Of a stretch of DNA of 64,000 nt, positions 16,739 to 26,300 are shown in pieces. The notes below the pieces were generated by a model, which had not been told where the DNA came from, searched no databases, and saw nothing but the letters and a program-made list of their open reading frames with translations. The translations under genes were made by a program, and so were the position numbers. The stretch comes from Pseudomonas gingeri (lineage in GTDB: Bacteria > Pseudomonadota > Gammaproteobacteria > Pseudomonadales > Pseudomonadaceae), in the NCBI RefSeq assembly GCF_013385635.1, contig NZ_JACAPR010000008.1:62001-126000 (forward strand), in the 5' to 3' direction. How positions within the stretch are numbered: the stretch's first letter is position 1; the number at the start of each line of letters is the position of its first letter.

Positions 16739-17473
16739 TCAGCGAACCCGACGCAGGTAGCCGTCCGGTGCAACGGTGACCAGCAGCTTGTTCTCCAGTT
16801 GCTTGTCGATCTCGAAATCACGATTTTCTTCCAGGTAGGCCCAGACCGCGGTCTTCGGGTTGTCACCCGGACCCCATGGACGATCCGGGAAGAACTCCGG
16901 AGGCATGTCTTCGACCACGGTGTCCATCACCACGCAGTAGCTGCCGACCGACACCAGCGGTGCGTAGAGACGCAGTTCCTCGAGCACATGGTCGTGGGTA
17001 TGGTTGGAGTCCAGGACCAGGATCACCCGCTTGCCTTCGGCGGCCTTGCGCACCTGTTCGACGGTCGACAACTCGATACTCGAGCCTTCGATCATGCTGA
17101 TGCGCTTGCTCATCGGATGGCTTTCGATGGCTTCGCGGTTGTGCGGGCGAATGTCGCGGTCGATACCCAGCACTTCGCCATGGCCTTGCAGTTCCAGCAG
17201 CGAGGCGTAGTAGATGATCGAGCCACCATGGGCAATACCGCACTCGATGACCAGGTCCGGCTTGACCTGCCAGATGATCTCCTGCATCGCCATCATGTCC
17301 TGGGGCAACTGGATGATCGGCCGACCCATCCAGGAAAAGTGGTAGCTGTACTTGTGCTTGGCCGATTCGTTGAAGAACTCGCGGGCCAGGCCCTGGAGTT
17401 TTTCATCCTGGCCCTGGGCGGCGATTTCGGCTTGGCATTCGGCTTCGAAAGCTTGCATAGCGGTATTGGTCAT
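16739..17473 (-). CDS. CmcI-like (cephalosporin hydroxylase family) SAM methyltransferase
   Basis: About 244 residues of the CmcI/rhamnosyl O-methyltransferase family. Visible are LVIECGIAHGGSIIYYASLL (SAM site), VLGIDRDIRPHN and VILVLDSNHTHDHVLEELRLYAPLV, where the acidic and His residues would bind a metal. Likely role is O-methylation of a sugar in the flagellin glycan. An in-frame ATG at 17497 overlaps the previous stop (ATGA) and would add eight residues, MNFCRDRT. I prefer 17473 from the typical family start, but coupling makes 17497 possible. Confidence 0.8.
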   Translation of the reverse strand: MTNTAMQAFEAECQAEIAAQGQDEKLQGLAREFFNESAKHKYSYHFSWMGRPIIQLPQDMMAMQEIIWQVKPDLVIECGIAHGGSIIYYASLLELQGHGEVLGIDRDIRPHNREAIESHPMSKRISMIEGSSIELSTVEQVRKAAEGKRVILVLDSNHTHDHVLEELRLYAPLVSVGSYCVVMDTVVEDMPPEFFPDRPWGPGDNPKTAVWAYLEENRDFEIDKQLENKLLVTVAPDGYLRRVR

Positions 17474-17493
17474 TGTTCGGTCTCGGCAAAAGT

Positions 17494-18564
17494 TCATTGA
17501 AAGGAGGCGCTGTCAACGGCGTGGTAGACGTAGCGTCCACCCGTCATGCGCTTGATTTCTTCGAGGTAATTGGAATTCATCACAAACAGGTTGGCACCTT
17601 CGGGCAAGGTCTCCAGGGCTTCTTGCGGCGACGACACGCGGACGCCGCTGAGTGGCAGGTAACGCCCCTGCTTGGCCGGGTTGATGTCCACCACCTGGTC
17701 GACAGCTACACCTGCCCGTTGCAGGAATAACGAATAGATCACGCCTTTGGACGATGCCCCCCAGATACAGGAACCCTGTTCGGGCGCCTCGCGGATAATG
17801 CGGATGGCCTTGTCCAGGCTGGCGGTGAAGTTGTCCGGCAACTGCTGGCGGACCACCGGCGCCGTCGGTGTCAGGCGCAGGCTGCCAAGATCGGCGACGA
17901 TATACAGGTACTGCCCGCCAAACAGATGACCGGCCTCGTGCACGGTGCCGAACAGCCGACGCAGGTCGTCGAGACGGAAGTAGTTGACATGCTCGTAGAA
18001 CAGGTCGAACCAGGCACTATGCTCGACGATCCAGTCGAAGCACGGCACCTCGATATAGATCTGCCCGCCCTGGTTGGCATCGGCCATTGCAGCAAGGAAT
18101 ACGACCGGGTCGGCGATATGTTCCAGCACATGACGCAGCACCAGGGCATCGGCCGCCAGGCCCAGGCCACGGGTGAACGGTGCCTTGATCACCTCCGGAT
18201 TGCTACCCTCGTAGGCCGGGTCGATGCCGGTGATGGCATACCCCAGGCCGCGCAACAGTTCGAGAAAATAACCCTTGCCGCAGCCGACCTCGATCAGGCT
18301 CTGCCCCTTGAAGTGCCGGGCAATGATGCCCTCCACATCGTTCAGGTGCTGCTGGAACTGGCCGGAGTGGGCCTGTTCGTTCTGGTAATCGCTGTCGTAG
18401 CTCAGCTTGCCGGCGTCGAAGGCCTGGTTGAAGATCAGCCCGCTGACCTCATCCTGCACCAGCACGATATCGGCACAGGCCGAAGCCCTGGCGGATGCCA
18501 CGTCGGCAAAGGTGCGGTTTTGCAGGACGGGCAGATCGCTTGCCCGATACAACTCATGCGCCAT
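17494..18564 (-). CDS. SAM-dependent C-methyltransferase-like protein of the CDP-sugar pathway
   Basis: A 356-residue protein with a class I SAM fold: LIEVGCGKGYFLELLRGLGY, ITGIDPAYEG and ALVLRHVLEHIADPVVFL. A C-terminal domain follows (SCIWGASSKGVIYSLFLQRAG...VVDINPAKQGRYLPLSGVRV). This resembles the C-terminal part of NDP-sugar C-methyltransferases, as in the 408-residue neighbour, but without that protein's N-terminal zinc cluster. Start at 18564 (MAHELYRASD) overlaps the upstream gene by 11 bases. Which carbon or substrate it methylates is unknown. Confidence 0.8.
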   Translation of the reverse strand: MAHELYRASDLPVLQNRTFADVASARASACADIVLVQDEVSGLIFNQAFDAGKLSYDSDYQNEQAHSGQFQQHLNDVEGIIARHFKGQSLIEVGCGKGYFLELLRGLGYAITGIDPAYEGSNPEVIKAPFTRGLGLAADALVLRHVLEHIADPVVFLAAMADANQGGQIYIEVPCFDWIVEHSAWFDLFYEHVNYFRLDDLRRLFGTVHEAGHLFGGQYLYIVADLGSLRLTPTAPVVRQQLPDNFTASLDKAIRIIREAPEQGSCIWGASSKGVIYSLFLQRAGVAVDQVVDINPAKQGRYLPLSGVRVSSPQEALETLPEGANLFVMNSNYLEEIKRMTGGRYVYHAVDSASFQ

Positions 18565-19420
18565 GTTCGCCTCCCAGTAACTGTTGCAGCCGCTCGGCCA
18601 CGCCCCAGAACGCCATGGGCTCATGGCTGGCGTAACCGTAGTGACCCAGGTTCAGCGCAATCGACGCGCCGCGTTCACGCAGGCGCTGCTCCACCAGGGT
18701 CCTGACCGCTATCGGCCGGCCGCTGGCGCAATTGATCACACCGGAAAAATCCCGTAGCTCCAGCAGCCGTGCGAGGTAGTCGGCCGCCACTTCGATGGCC
18801 AGGTAATCGCGCAACTGCTCGCCCGCCGACATGTTGAAATGGCTGTCACCGGCCTCGATGGCACGGTCCAGGCTGGCCAGCAGGCTGTTGGGGTTCTGCC
18901 CCTCGCCATGGAGATAGAACAACCGTGCCCATTGCAGATTGAACGGTACCTGCTCGCGCAGCGTCTCCAGGAACAGGCGCAGGCTGTTCTTCGCCAGGCC
19001 ATACGGATTGCTCGGTTGAGGTGCCACCGCTTCACTCAGGGGGCCGCTCTGCAGGCCGTATTCGAAGCAGGTGCCGGTCACCAGTACCTGGGGGACGCCG
19101 GCTTCGACCACCTGTTTGATAAAACGGTAATCGGCGAACAGATTGTGTTCGAAGTGGAATAACGCCTGATAGTTGGGCAAGCCCGGCCAGGCCAGATGAG
19201 CCAGGACATCGATACCGTCGGTCAGCGCGGCCACGTCCAGTCCGACGGCATGCACATCGGCGGTGATAAATTCCACGTCATCGATCCACGGCAGGCTTCG
19301 CGCCTTCTGCGCATCGCGAGCCACCGCACGGACCCTGTGTCCGCGCGCCAGCAAGGCCGAAACCAGGTGGCGACCGACAAAACCGGTCGCCCCCGTCACC
19401 AGCACCTTGAGGCCGCTCAC
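18554..19420 (-). CDS. NAD(P)-dependent SDR sugar epimerase/reductase
   Basis: A 288-residue extended SDR. It has the Rossmann motif VLVTGATGFVGRHLVSALL near the N-terminus and the catalytic pair in NPYGLAKNSLR (Tyr-x3-Lys). The GTG at 19420 is taken as start because it overlaps the upstream stop as GTGA. An upstream frame would add 15 unconserved residues. In a CDP-4-keto-6-deoxyhexose pathway the natural role is 4-ketoreduction that finishes the branched sugar. An epimerase role cannot be excluded. Confidence 0.82.
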   Translation of the reverse strand: MSGLKVLVTGATGFVGRHLVSALLARGHRVRAVARDAQKARSLPWIDDVEFITADVHAVGLDVAALTDGIDVLAHLAWPGLPNYQALFHFEHNLFADYRFIKQVVEAGVPQVLVTGTCFEYGLQSGPLSEAVAPQPSNPYGLAKNSLRLFLETLREQVPFNLQWARLFYLHGEGQNPNSLLASLDRAIEAGDSHFNMSAGEQLRDYLAIEVAADYLARLLELRDFSGVINCASGRPIAVRTLVEQRLRERGASIALNLGHYGYASHEPMAFWGVAERLQQLLGGEHGA

Positions 19421-20643
19421 AGGACCGTCAACTCGGGCACGGCGACCACGAAACGCCCGCCCCATTCACGCACAACCGCCTGCTGCTGACTGACTTCCTG
19501 CAGCAGGTTCCACGGCAACACCAGCACATAGTCGGGTTTCTCGGCTTCGATACGCTCGGGCGAGACCACGGGAATCCGACTGCCCGGCAGGAACTTGCCC
19601 TGCTTGTGCGGGTTGGCATCGGCCACCCAGGCCAGCAGGTCGGGCCTGACCCCGGCATAGTTGAGCAAGGTATTGCCCTTGGCCGCCGCGCCATAGCCGA
19701 CCACGCGCTTGCCTTCGGCCTTGGCCTGCAAGAGGAAACGCAACAGGCCGTGCTTGATGCGTTCGGCGGCCGGCGCCAGGGTCGCGTAGAACTCCGGCTT
19801 TTTCACGCCGGTGACCAGTTCGGCTTCCAGCACCTGTCCAACCAACGGTTGTACCGCACGCCGCGAACCATCGGCACGCTGCACGAAGACCCGCAGCGAA
19901 CCGCCATGGGTCGGCAAGCCGCTGACGTCGAAGATTTCCAGGCCGTTGCGCGCGCACAGTGCCTGCACCGCGGTCAGCGACAGGTAGGAGTAGTGCTCGT
20001 GATACAGGGTATCGAACTGATGCCCGGCCATCAGGGCAAGCAGGTGCGGAAACTCGAAGGTCGCCACGCCCGCCGGCTTGAGCAGGGTCGCGAAGCCCTG
20101 GAGGAAATCGTTGATGTCCGGCACATGAGCCAGCACATTGTTGGCCGCCATCAGGTCGGCCGCCCAGCCCTCTTCGCGCAACTGCAACGCGGTGTCCCGA
20201 CCAAAGAACAGCTCACGGATCTCCAGGCCCTTGTCCCGCGCCGCCTGGGCGGTGCTGCGGGTCGGTTCGACCCCCAGGCAGGGAATGCCGCGCCCGGCCA
20301 CATACTGCAGCAGGTAGCCATCGTTGGCGGCCACTTCCACCACGCGACTGTCGCGGTTCAACCCGAAGCGCTCGACCATCTCGGCCACATACCGCTCGGC
20401 ATGGGCCAGCCAGGTGCTGGAAAACGAGCTGAAGTAGGCATAGTCGGCGTCGAACAGCATATCGGCGCGGGTGTAGTCCTCGGTCTGTACCAGCCAGCAA
20501 CTCTGGCACACCGCGACTTTCAACGGCACCCAGGGTTCGGCCTGCTCCAACTGGTCGGCCCGCAGGTAGGCATTGGATGGCGGCGAGGTGCCGAGATCGA
20601 TCAACGGCAAGACCAGGGGGGTGCCGCAACCTCGGCAGTTCAT
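19417..20643 (-). CDS. NDP-hexose C-methyltransferase (TylC3/NovU type)
   Basis: A 408-residue protein with three parts. An N-terminal zinc cluster has Cys3/Cys6 and Cys46/Cys49 (MNCRGCG...CQSCW). The SAM domain has VVEVAANDGYLLQYVAGRGI and VEPTRSTAQAA, with DTLYHEHYSYLSL typical of the family. The C-terminal domain has VVGYGAAAKGNTLLNYAG and PHKQGKFLPGSRIPV. Enzymes of this architecture methylate C3 or C5 of NDP-4-keto-6-deoxyhexoses. Next to RfbF and RfbG, the substrate is probably CDP-4-keto-6-deoxyglucose. Overlaps both neighbours by four bases. Confidence 0.88.
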   Translation of the reverse strand: MNCRGCGTPLVLPLIDLGTSPPSNAYLRADQLEQAEPWVPLKVAVCQSCWLVQTEDYTRADMLFDADYAYFSSFSSTWLAHAERYVAEMVERFGLNRDSRVVEVAANDGYLLQYVAGRGIPCLGVEPTRSTAQAARDKGLEIRELFFGRDTALQLREEGWAADLMAANNVLAHVPDINDFLQGFATLLKPAGVATFEFPHLLALMAGHQFDTLYHEHYSYLSLTAVQALCARNGLEIFDVSGLPTHGGSLRVFVQRADGSRRAVQPLVGQVLEAELVTGVKKPEFYATLAPAAERIKHGLLRFLLQAKAEGKRVVGYGAAAKGNTLLNYAGVRPDLLAWVADANPHKQGKFLPGSRIPVVSPERIEAEKPDYVLVLPWNLLQEVSQQQAVVREWGGRFVVAVPELTVL

Positions 20644-21200
20644 AGACGCACTCCAGGGAAAGACGCGTCGAGCAGTGGATGACCCGCATCCCTGGCCGAC
20701 AGATTTTTGACAGCCTCGGGCCAGGCAATCGCCAGGCGCGGATCGAGTACCGACAGGCCGCCCTCACAGTCCGGCGCGTAGTCGGCACTGTGCAGGTACA
20801 ACAGTTCGGCGTCGTCGCTCAGGGTCTGGAAGCCGTGGGCAAAGCCGGCGGGCAACAACAGGCTGCGACCGTCACCGGCGCGCAGATGCTCGGCGTGCCA
20901 GTGCAGGAAGGTTGCCGAGTCCGGACGCAGGTCCACCGCGACATCCCAGACCTCTCCCCGCAGGCAGGTGATCAGCTTGGCTTCAGGGGCCTGGGCATTC
21001 TGATAATGCAGGCCGCGCACGCTGCCGCGCTCGCGGGTGCAGGAATGATTGATCTGGCGAACGTGAAAGGCCTGGCCAAAGGCACTCAGGCTGCCTTCGC
21101 AAAACAGCCGGGAAAATTGTCCGCGCTGATCGGCATGACGTTTGTGCTGCACACTGAACAGGCCCTCGAGGGGCAAGGCACGAATCAGGAACTCGCTCAC
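20640..21200 (-). CDS. RmlC-like NDP-4-keto-6-deoxyhexose 3,5-epimerase family protein
   Basis: A 186-residue cupin of the dTDP-4-dehydrorhamnose 3,5-epimerase family. Visible are RGQFSRLFCEG, VRQINHSCTRERGSVRGLHYQN (catalytic His region), EVWDVAVDLRPDSATF and LLPAGFAHGFQTLSDDAELLYLHS. The GTG start at 21200 overlaps the rfbG stop (GTGA). It probably epimerises the CDP-4-keto-6-deoxyhexose made by RfbG rather than the dTDP sugar; that is inferred from context. Confidence 0.85.
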   Translation of the reverse strand: MSEFLIRALPLEGLFSVQHKRHADQRGQFSRLFCEGSLSAFGQAFHVRQINHSCTRERGSVRGLHYQNAQAPEAKLITCLRGEVWDVAVDLRPDSATFLHWHAEHLRAGDGRSLLLPAGFAHGFQTLSDDAELLYLHSADYAPDCEGGLSVLDPRLAIAWPEAVKNLSARDAGHPLLDASFPGVRL

Positions 21201-22279
21201 GGCGTCCCCCGATAGACACCCAATTGGCCCAGGGTCACGGCACGCATGTCTGCGCCGTTTTTCCACGCCAGGTGCCAGTCCAGGGTGTGTTCCAGGCATT
21301 GCTGCAACGACCAGCGCGGTTGCCAGCAGAGCAGTTGCCGCGCACGGCTGCTGTCCAGGCGCAACAGCCCGGCTTCATGCAGTTCGCTCGGCTCGACCCG
21401 CAGCCCCGGGGCCTGGGGCCAGCGCTCGGCGAGCCGCCCGACCACGTCACCGACACTGCACATATCGTCTTCGCCGGGCCCGAAGTTCCAGGCCCCGGCC
21501 AATTCCGGCCCGCGCTCATAAAGCGCGGCGGCCAGTTGCAGGTAGCCGGCCAGCGGCTCCAGCGCATGCTGCCAGGGGCGCACAGCCTGTGGATAACGCA
21601 AGGTCACCGGCTCATCCGCCGACCAGGCCCGGAGCACATCGGGAATCAAGCGCTCCGGTGAAAAGTCACCGCCGCCCAGGACATTGCCGGCCCGCGCGGT
21701 CGCCACCGCCAGGCCATGCACGTCGTAGCGCGCGGCGGGGAAAAAGGAGGCAACGTAGGACTGCGCCAGCAACTCGCAACAGGCCTTGCTGCTGCTATAG
21801 GGATCATGGCCGCCCAAGGCCTCGTTTTCCCGATAGGGCCAGGCCCACTCCTGGTTGGCGTAGACCTTGTCGGTGGTCACCAGCACACAGGCACGCACCC
21901 CCCCGACCTGGCGAATCGCCTCAAGCAGGTTGAGAGTGCCCATGACATTACTTGAGTAAGTACCGAGCGGGTCGCGATAGGCCTCGCGCACCAGTGGCTG
22001 CGCGGCCAGGTGCAGGACGATTTCCGGCTCGGTCTCGGCGATCAGTTCGAGCAATGCGCCGAGGTCACGCAGGTCGCCGCGCCGGTCATTGATGCCCTCG
22101 CCCACCCGGGCCAGTTCGAACAGGTTCGGCTCGGTCGCCGGTGCCAGGGCAAAGCCGCTGACCTCGGCGCCCAGGCTTTGCAGCCACAGCGCCAGCCAAC
22201 TGCCCTTGAAGCCGGTATGACCGGTCAGCAGGACCCGCTTGCCGCGCCAGAAAGCCGGGCTCAGTCCCACTGCTTCCAT
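21197..22279 (-). CDS. rfbG: CDP-glucose 4,6-dehydratase
   Basis: A 360-residue extended SDR converting CDP-glucose to CDP-4-keto-6-deoxyglucose. The signature [21 protein letters not shown] is typical of CDP-glucose dehydratases (GHTGFKG). [10 protein letters not shown] and [13 protein letters not shown] carry the catalytic Thr/Asp-type and Tyr-x3-Lys residues, with [13 protein letters not shown] further on. The ATG at 22279 (MEAVGLSP) lies inside the rfbF end, an overlap of 19 bases. It follows the cytidylyltransferase as in rfbF-rfbG O-antigen loci. Confidence 0.93.
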   Translation of the reverse strand: MEAVGLSPAFWRGKRVLLTGHTGFKGSWLALWLQSLGAEVSGFALAPATEPNLFELARVGEGINDRRGDLRDLGALLELIAETEPEIVLHLAAQPLVREAYRDPLGTYSSNVMGTLNLLEAIRQVGGVRACVLVTTDKVYANQEWAWPYRENEALGGHDPYSSSKACCELLAQSYVASFFPAARYDVHGLAVATARAGNVLGGGDFSPERLIPDVLRAWSADEPVTLRYPQAVRPWQHALEPLAGYLQLAAALYERGPELAGAWNFGPGEDDMCSVGDVVGRLAERWPQAPGLRVEPSELHEAGLLRLDSSRARQLLCWQPRWSLQQCLEHTLDWHLAWKNGADMRAVTLGQLGVYRGTP

Positions 22280-23034
22280 GGGGCCTCCCCGCTCTGCCAC
22301 AACTGCTCCAGGTGATTCTTGTCGCGCAGGGTGTCCATCGGATGCCAGAAACCATCATGCTGGAAGGCATTCAACTGCCCCTGGGCGGCCAGGCCCATCA
22401 GCGGTTCGGCTTCCCATACCGTGGTGTCGCTGCTGATCAATGGCAAGACCTTGGGTGACAGGACAAAAAATCCGCCGTTGATCCAGCCACCATCGCCACG
22501 GGGCTTTTCGATAAAGCCGCGAACCATGTCGCCATCGCGCTCCAACGCGCCGTAACGTCCCGGAGGTTGCACAGCGGTGACCGTGGCCAACTTGCCGCTG
22601 CTACGGTGGAAATCCACCAGCGCACCGATATTCAGGTCCGAGACGCCGTCGCCGTAGGTGAAACAGAAGGCTTCTTCGTTTTCCAGGTAACGACCGGCGC
22701 GACGCAGGCGGCCGCCGGTCATGGTTTCCTCACCGGTGTCGATCAGGGTGACGCGCCATGGCTCGCTGTAGTTCTGGTGAACGTCCATGCGGTTGTTGCA
22801 CATGTCGAAGGTGACGTCTGAGGTGTGCAGAAAGTAGTTGGCGAAGAAGTCCTTGATGGCGTAACCCTTGTACCCCAGGCAGATCACGAAGTCGTGGATA
22901 CCGTGGGCCGAGTACTGCTTCATGATGTGCCAGAGAATTGGCTTGCCGCCGATCTCGATCATCGGCTTGGGCTTGAGGTGCGATTCCTCGCTGATCCGCG
23001 TGCCCAGGCCACCCGCCAGAATAACTGCCTTCAT
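22261..23034 (-). CDS. rfbF: Glucose-1-phosphate cytidylyltransferase
   Basis: A 257-residue nucleotidyltransferase making CDP-glucose. The start [30 protein letters not shown] carries the GG-TR and KPM signature; [25 protein letters not shown] follows, and [19 protein letters not shown] holds the metal site. Closely matches the RfbF/DdhA family in order and length. It is the first gene of the CDP-sugar block and has a 276-base upstream gap that may hold a promoter. Confidence 0.94.
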   Translation of the reverse strand: MKAVILAGGLGTRISEESHLKPKPMIEIGGKPILWHIMKQYSAHGIHDFVICLGYKGYAIKDFFANYFLHTSDVTFDMCNNRMDVHQNYSEPWRVTLIDTGEETMTGGRLRRAGRYLENEEAFCFTYGDGVSDLNIGALVDFHRSSGKLATVTAVQPPGRYGALERDGDMVRGFIEKPRGDGGWINGGFFVLSPKVLPLISSDTTVWEAEPLMGLAAQGQLNAFQHDGFWHPMDTLRDKNHLEQLWQSGEAPWKQWD

Positions 23035-23257
23035 CTTGTCCCCTCTTGTTCGTCACAGGGCGGGCTGAGGCCCTGTCGGACTTCCCAGACTGCCGGGTCA
23101 AATCGCTTGAAACAGCGCCGGACCAATTGGCCACGCCGTCGAATGCACGATTTATGGCGATATAAAGAGGGTCTTGCAGGAAACGCGCCAGCTCCAGGAG
23201 GCAGACTTCCGGCACAACATTAGGGGTCGATTACGGGCTATCCGCGAGAAAGGGAAA
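23035..23257 (-). other. Gap upstream of rfbF with an orphan coding-like stretch
   Basis: In the minus strand, from a GTG at 23215 to about 23040, one frame reads PEVCLLELARFLQDPLY, IAINRAFDGVANWSG and so on. This is protein-like in composition, but it runs into rfbF in a different frame and is preceded by a TAA. It could be a remnant of a displaced gene or chance. The AT-rich TTTATATCGCCATAAAT within it could also be promoter sequence for rfbF. No firm assignment is possible. Confidence 0.25.
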
Positions 23258-23284
23258 CCGTGGAGCCGGCAGCCGACTCCACGG
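23258..23284 (-). terminator. Stem-loop after the 1198-residue glycosyltransferase gene
   Basis: A near-perfect 12-base inverted repeat, CCGTGGAGYCGG with its complement, is followed on the minus strand by TTTCCCTTTC. It lies 27 bases after the stop codon and probably acts as a terminator or attenuator before the rfbF block. Confidence 0.6.
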
Positions 23285-23310
23285 GTCTGGAGGATGCGTA
23301 AGAGCGGGAA

Positions 23311-26300
23311 TCAGTCGGCCAACCAGCCGTTTTCCCAGTAACGCAGGTTATCGCCGCGCAGCATGTAGTCGCGCAACACCGTCTCGCGCAGCTCATCGCC
23401 CATGCGGTAGCTGGCGTCGGGATCGGACAGGTGCATACGGATAGCTTGCAGCCATTCATCCGTGGTGTTGGTCTTGATCCTGGTACAAGGCAGATAACCG
23501 TCGTAGGCCCGGGTATCGGTGCAAATGACCGGGTAACCACAGGCACCGTACTCCAGCAGACGCAGGTTGCTCTTGCAGTCGTTGAAGATGTGGAATTCCA
23601 GTGGCGCGAGCGCCAGGTCCAGGTTCAGGCTGGCGAGCTTGGCCGGATAGATGCCGAGGTCGATCACACCATGGAACTCATGCATGTAGGGACGCAACTC
23701 TTCCGGACACATGCCGAAGAACACCCAATCCACTTCGCTGGCCAGTTCCCGGACAACGTCGGCGATGATCGCCAGGTCGCCCGCATGACTGGTACCACCG
23801 CCCCAGCCGACCCGCGGCTTGGCCGAGGTTCGCCGGCGACTCACCAGCCCTTGCCACATATGCGTCGCCAGCATGTTCGGCACCACACGGATATCGTGAT
23901 GCATCGACGACAAGGCATCGGCCAGCGAGGGCGTCGACACCACGACCCGGTCGCACAGCGAGATTCCGCGGCGCACCAGGTTCTCCATATCCGCGCTGCC
24001 CGGCAGATTGCGAATATGCCCGTTCTTGCGGGGCACATTGATCACATAGTCATCGAGTTCATAGATACGCCGGGCATTGCTGTAGGCTTTCAAGCCATGG
24101 ATCTCGTTGATCGGCTGCTCGGCATAACGCCCCTGGAGGACGATCACGTCAGGCGACTGACGCTCCACCTCGATGATCGAAGGCAGATTGTAATAGGTCC
24201 GCCCTACCGCCCGACCCGCCGCCTCCAGCTCGATCAGCGGCTGGGTCACCCGATAATGCCCGATGGCCGAAGCGTTTACCGGCAGCCCCATGATCACCGG
24301 CAGGTGGCGACCGGCAAACGGCGTCCAGCCTGAGCGCAGTCCCGGCTCAAGACTGAAGCTGGAGCCGCCCAGGCCATCGAGGGTCAGGTTCGGGTTATAG
24401 GCCGGGTCGCGCGCAACGACAGGCAGCCAGCGCTGGTAGAACGTCTCCTGCTCCTGGACTCGCGAGGCCTGCTCGTCTTCCTCGAGCGTCACCGTCGGCA
24501 GCGCACCGAGGGCTACCTGGGCGTAAGGCGTCCAGACCACCAGGTAATGCTCCCGGGCAACACGCAGGCACAGATCCACGTCGTTGAGTGTCTGGGCAAA
24601 ATGCGCCTCATCAAGCCCGCCGACGGCCTCGAAGACGTCCTTGCGTACCATCAGGCAATCGGAGCCGACGGCACTCAGGTCATGGACCACCTGCAAACGG
24701 TACATGTAGCCGCTTGCATGCATCAGCTCACCGTAGAAGGGCAGGCCGGCCGGACCGCGCAGGCCGAGAATCAGGCCGGCATGCAGCACCCGCCCGTCAG
24801 GACTGAACAGCTTGGCCCCGACCACACCGACTTCAGGACGCCGGGCCTGCTGCAGCATCTCATCCAGCCACTGGCCATTGGTGATCACCGCGAACGGATT
24901 GAGCATCAGCAGGTACTGACCCACTGCCTGTTGCGCGGCAAAGTTGCGCACGGCGGCCGCATTGCCCTGGCGGGGATACTCCAGCACCCGCACCCGGTCG
25001 CTGCCCAGTTGCACCATCGCGCCGAACCAGGCCTTCGCTTCGGCGCTTTCGCTGCCGTTATCCACCAGCAGCAACTCATATTCGCTGTAGGCGGTCTTTT
25101 CGAGCAGACTCTCGACACAGCGCTGAAGCGCCGCGCAATGATCCTTGCTGACAATGATGATCGACACCAGCGGCCGACCCTCATGCACATAGTTGACCCG
25201 ATTGATCAGGCTCGCACCGCCAGACTGGATCTCGTGGGCAATCCCCATCCTGTCCAGGTGCGCTCGTACCACTTGCCGATTGAGACCGACCAACTCCGGC
25301 AACGACAGCCAGTTGGACAAGGCAAAGGCCGACTCCAGCAGGACCTCCGCGACATGCTCGACCGCACGGGTCCCCTCCTCCTCGACCAGGCGCCAGATCA
25401 CATCATGAGGCGCCAGTTCTCCATGCAGCGCATCGAACCCGCCCAGCGCCAGGAAAGCCTCACGCTGGAAAGCCAGGGTGCGCCCGACATAGGGATAACC
25501 ACGCAGCAGATCCAGGTTGAAGTCAGGCTTGAACACCGGCTCCACCGATTCACCTTCGCGCAGCCCGCCCTCATCGCTGTAGAAACACCGCGCATTGGGC
25601 AATATCGAAATGCGTTCAGCCATTATCAACAGCGCCGACTCGACCAGGCGATCGCCCGCGCGCAACAGATAAAACCACTCGACGCCATCGAGTTGCGGCA
25701 ATAACTCGTTGACCTGTTGCTGCCAATCATCCTGCAAGGGCAGCCGGAACACCCGCCCATCCAATGCGGGTTCGGTACAGGCGCTGGACAACACCAGCGT
25801 CAGCTCGGGCGCATAGAGTTGAGCCTCAAGGCTCTGCAGCGTTATCCCCAGGGCAGCGCTGCTGCCCTGCTCGTCGAGTACGACGGGGACGATTTTCGGT
25901 CGGCTCGACCATCCGGCCAGATTGTCCGGCAGCAGCTTGCGCTGCGCCTCGCTCAGCACCCGGCACGCCAGCCATTCGCCGTAGAGCTGTGCAAAGCTTT
26001 CGCTGGCAATACCGACGCGCCAGTTTTGCGTGGTCTGCTTGGTACCCAGGGTCCGGCTCAAGGGCAGCTCTTCCCAGTCCCGCGGCAACGTATCGGCCTT
26101 CGCCAATTGCACATAACGGATCCAGCCCGGTGCAGGAGCGGGCTCGCCGCTACGCGCCTTGAGCATCTGCATCAGCCACTGCCTTTCGACCTCAGCGGCA
26201 TCCAACTGGGTTTGCTGACGACTCCAGCGTTCTGGATACAGGCGCTCGACACTGAGAACGCCGTTGAGCACCGCCAGGTTGCCGCGACGCAGCAGGCAGA

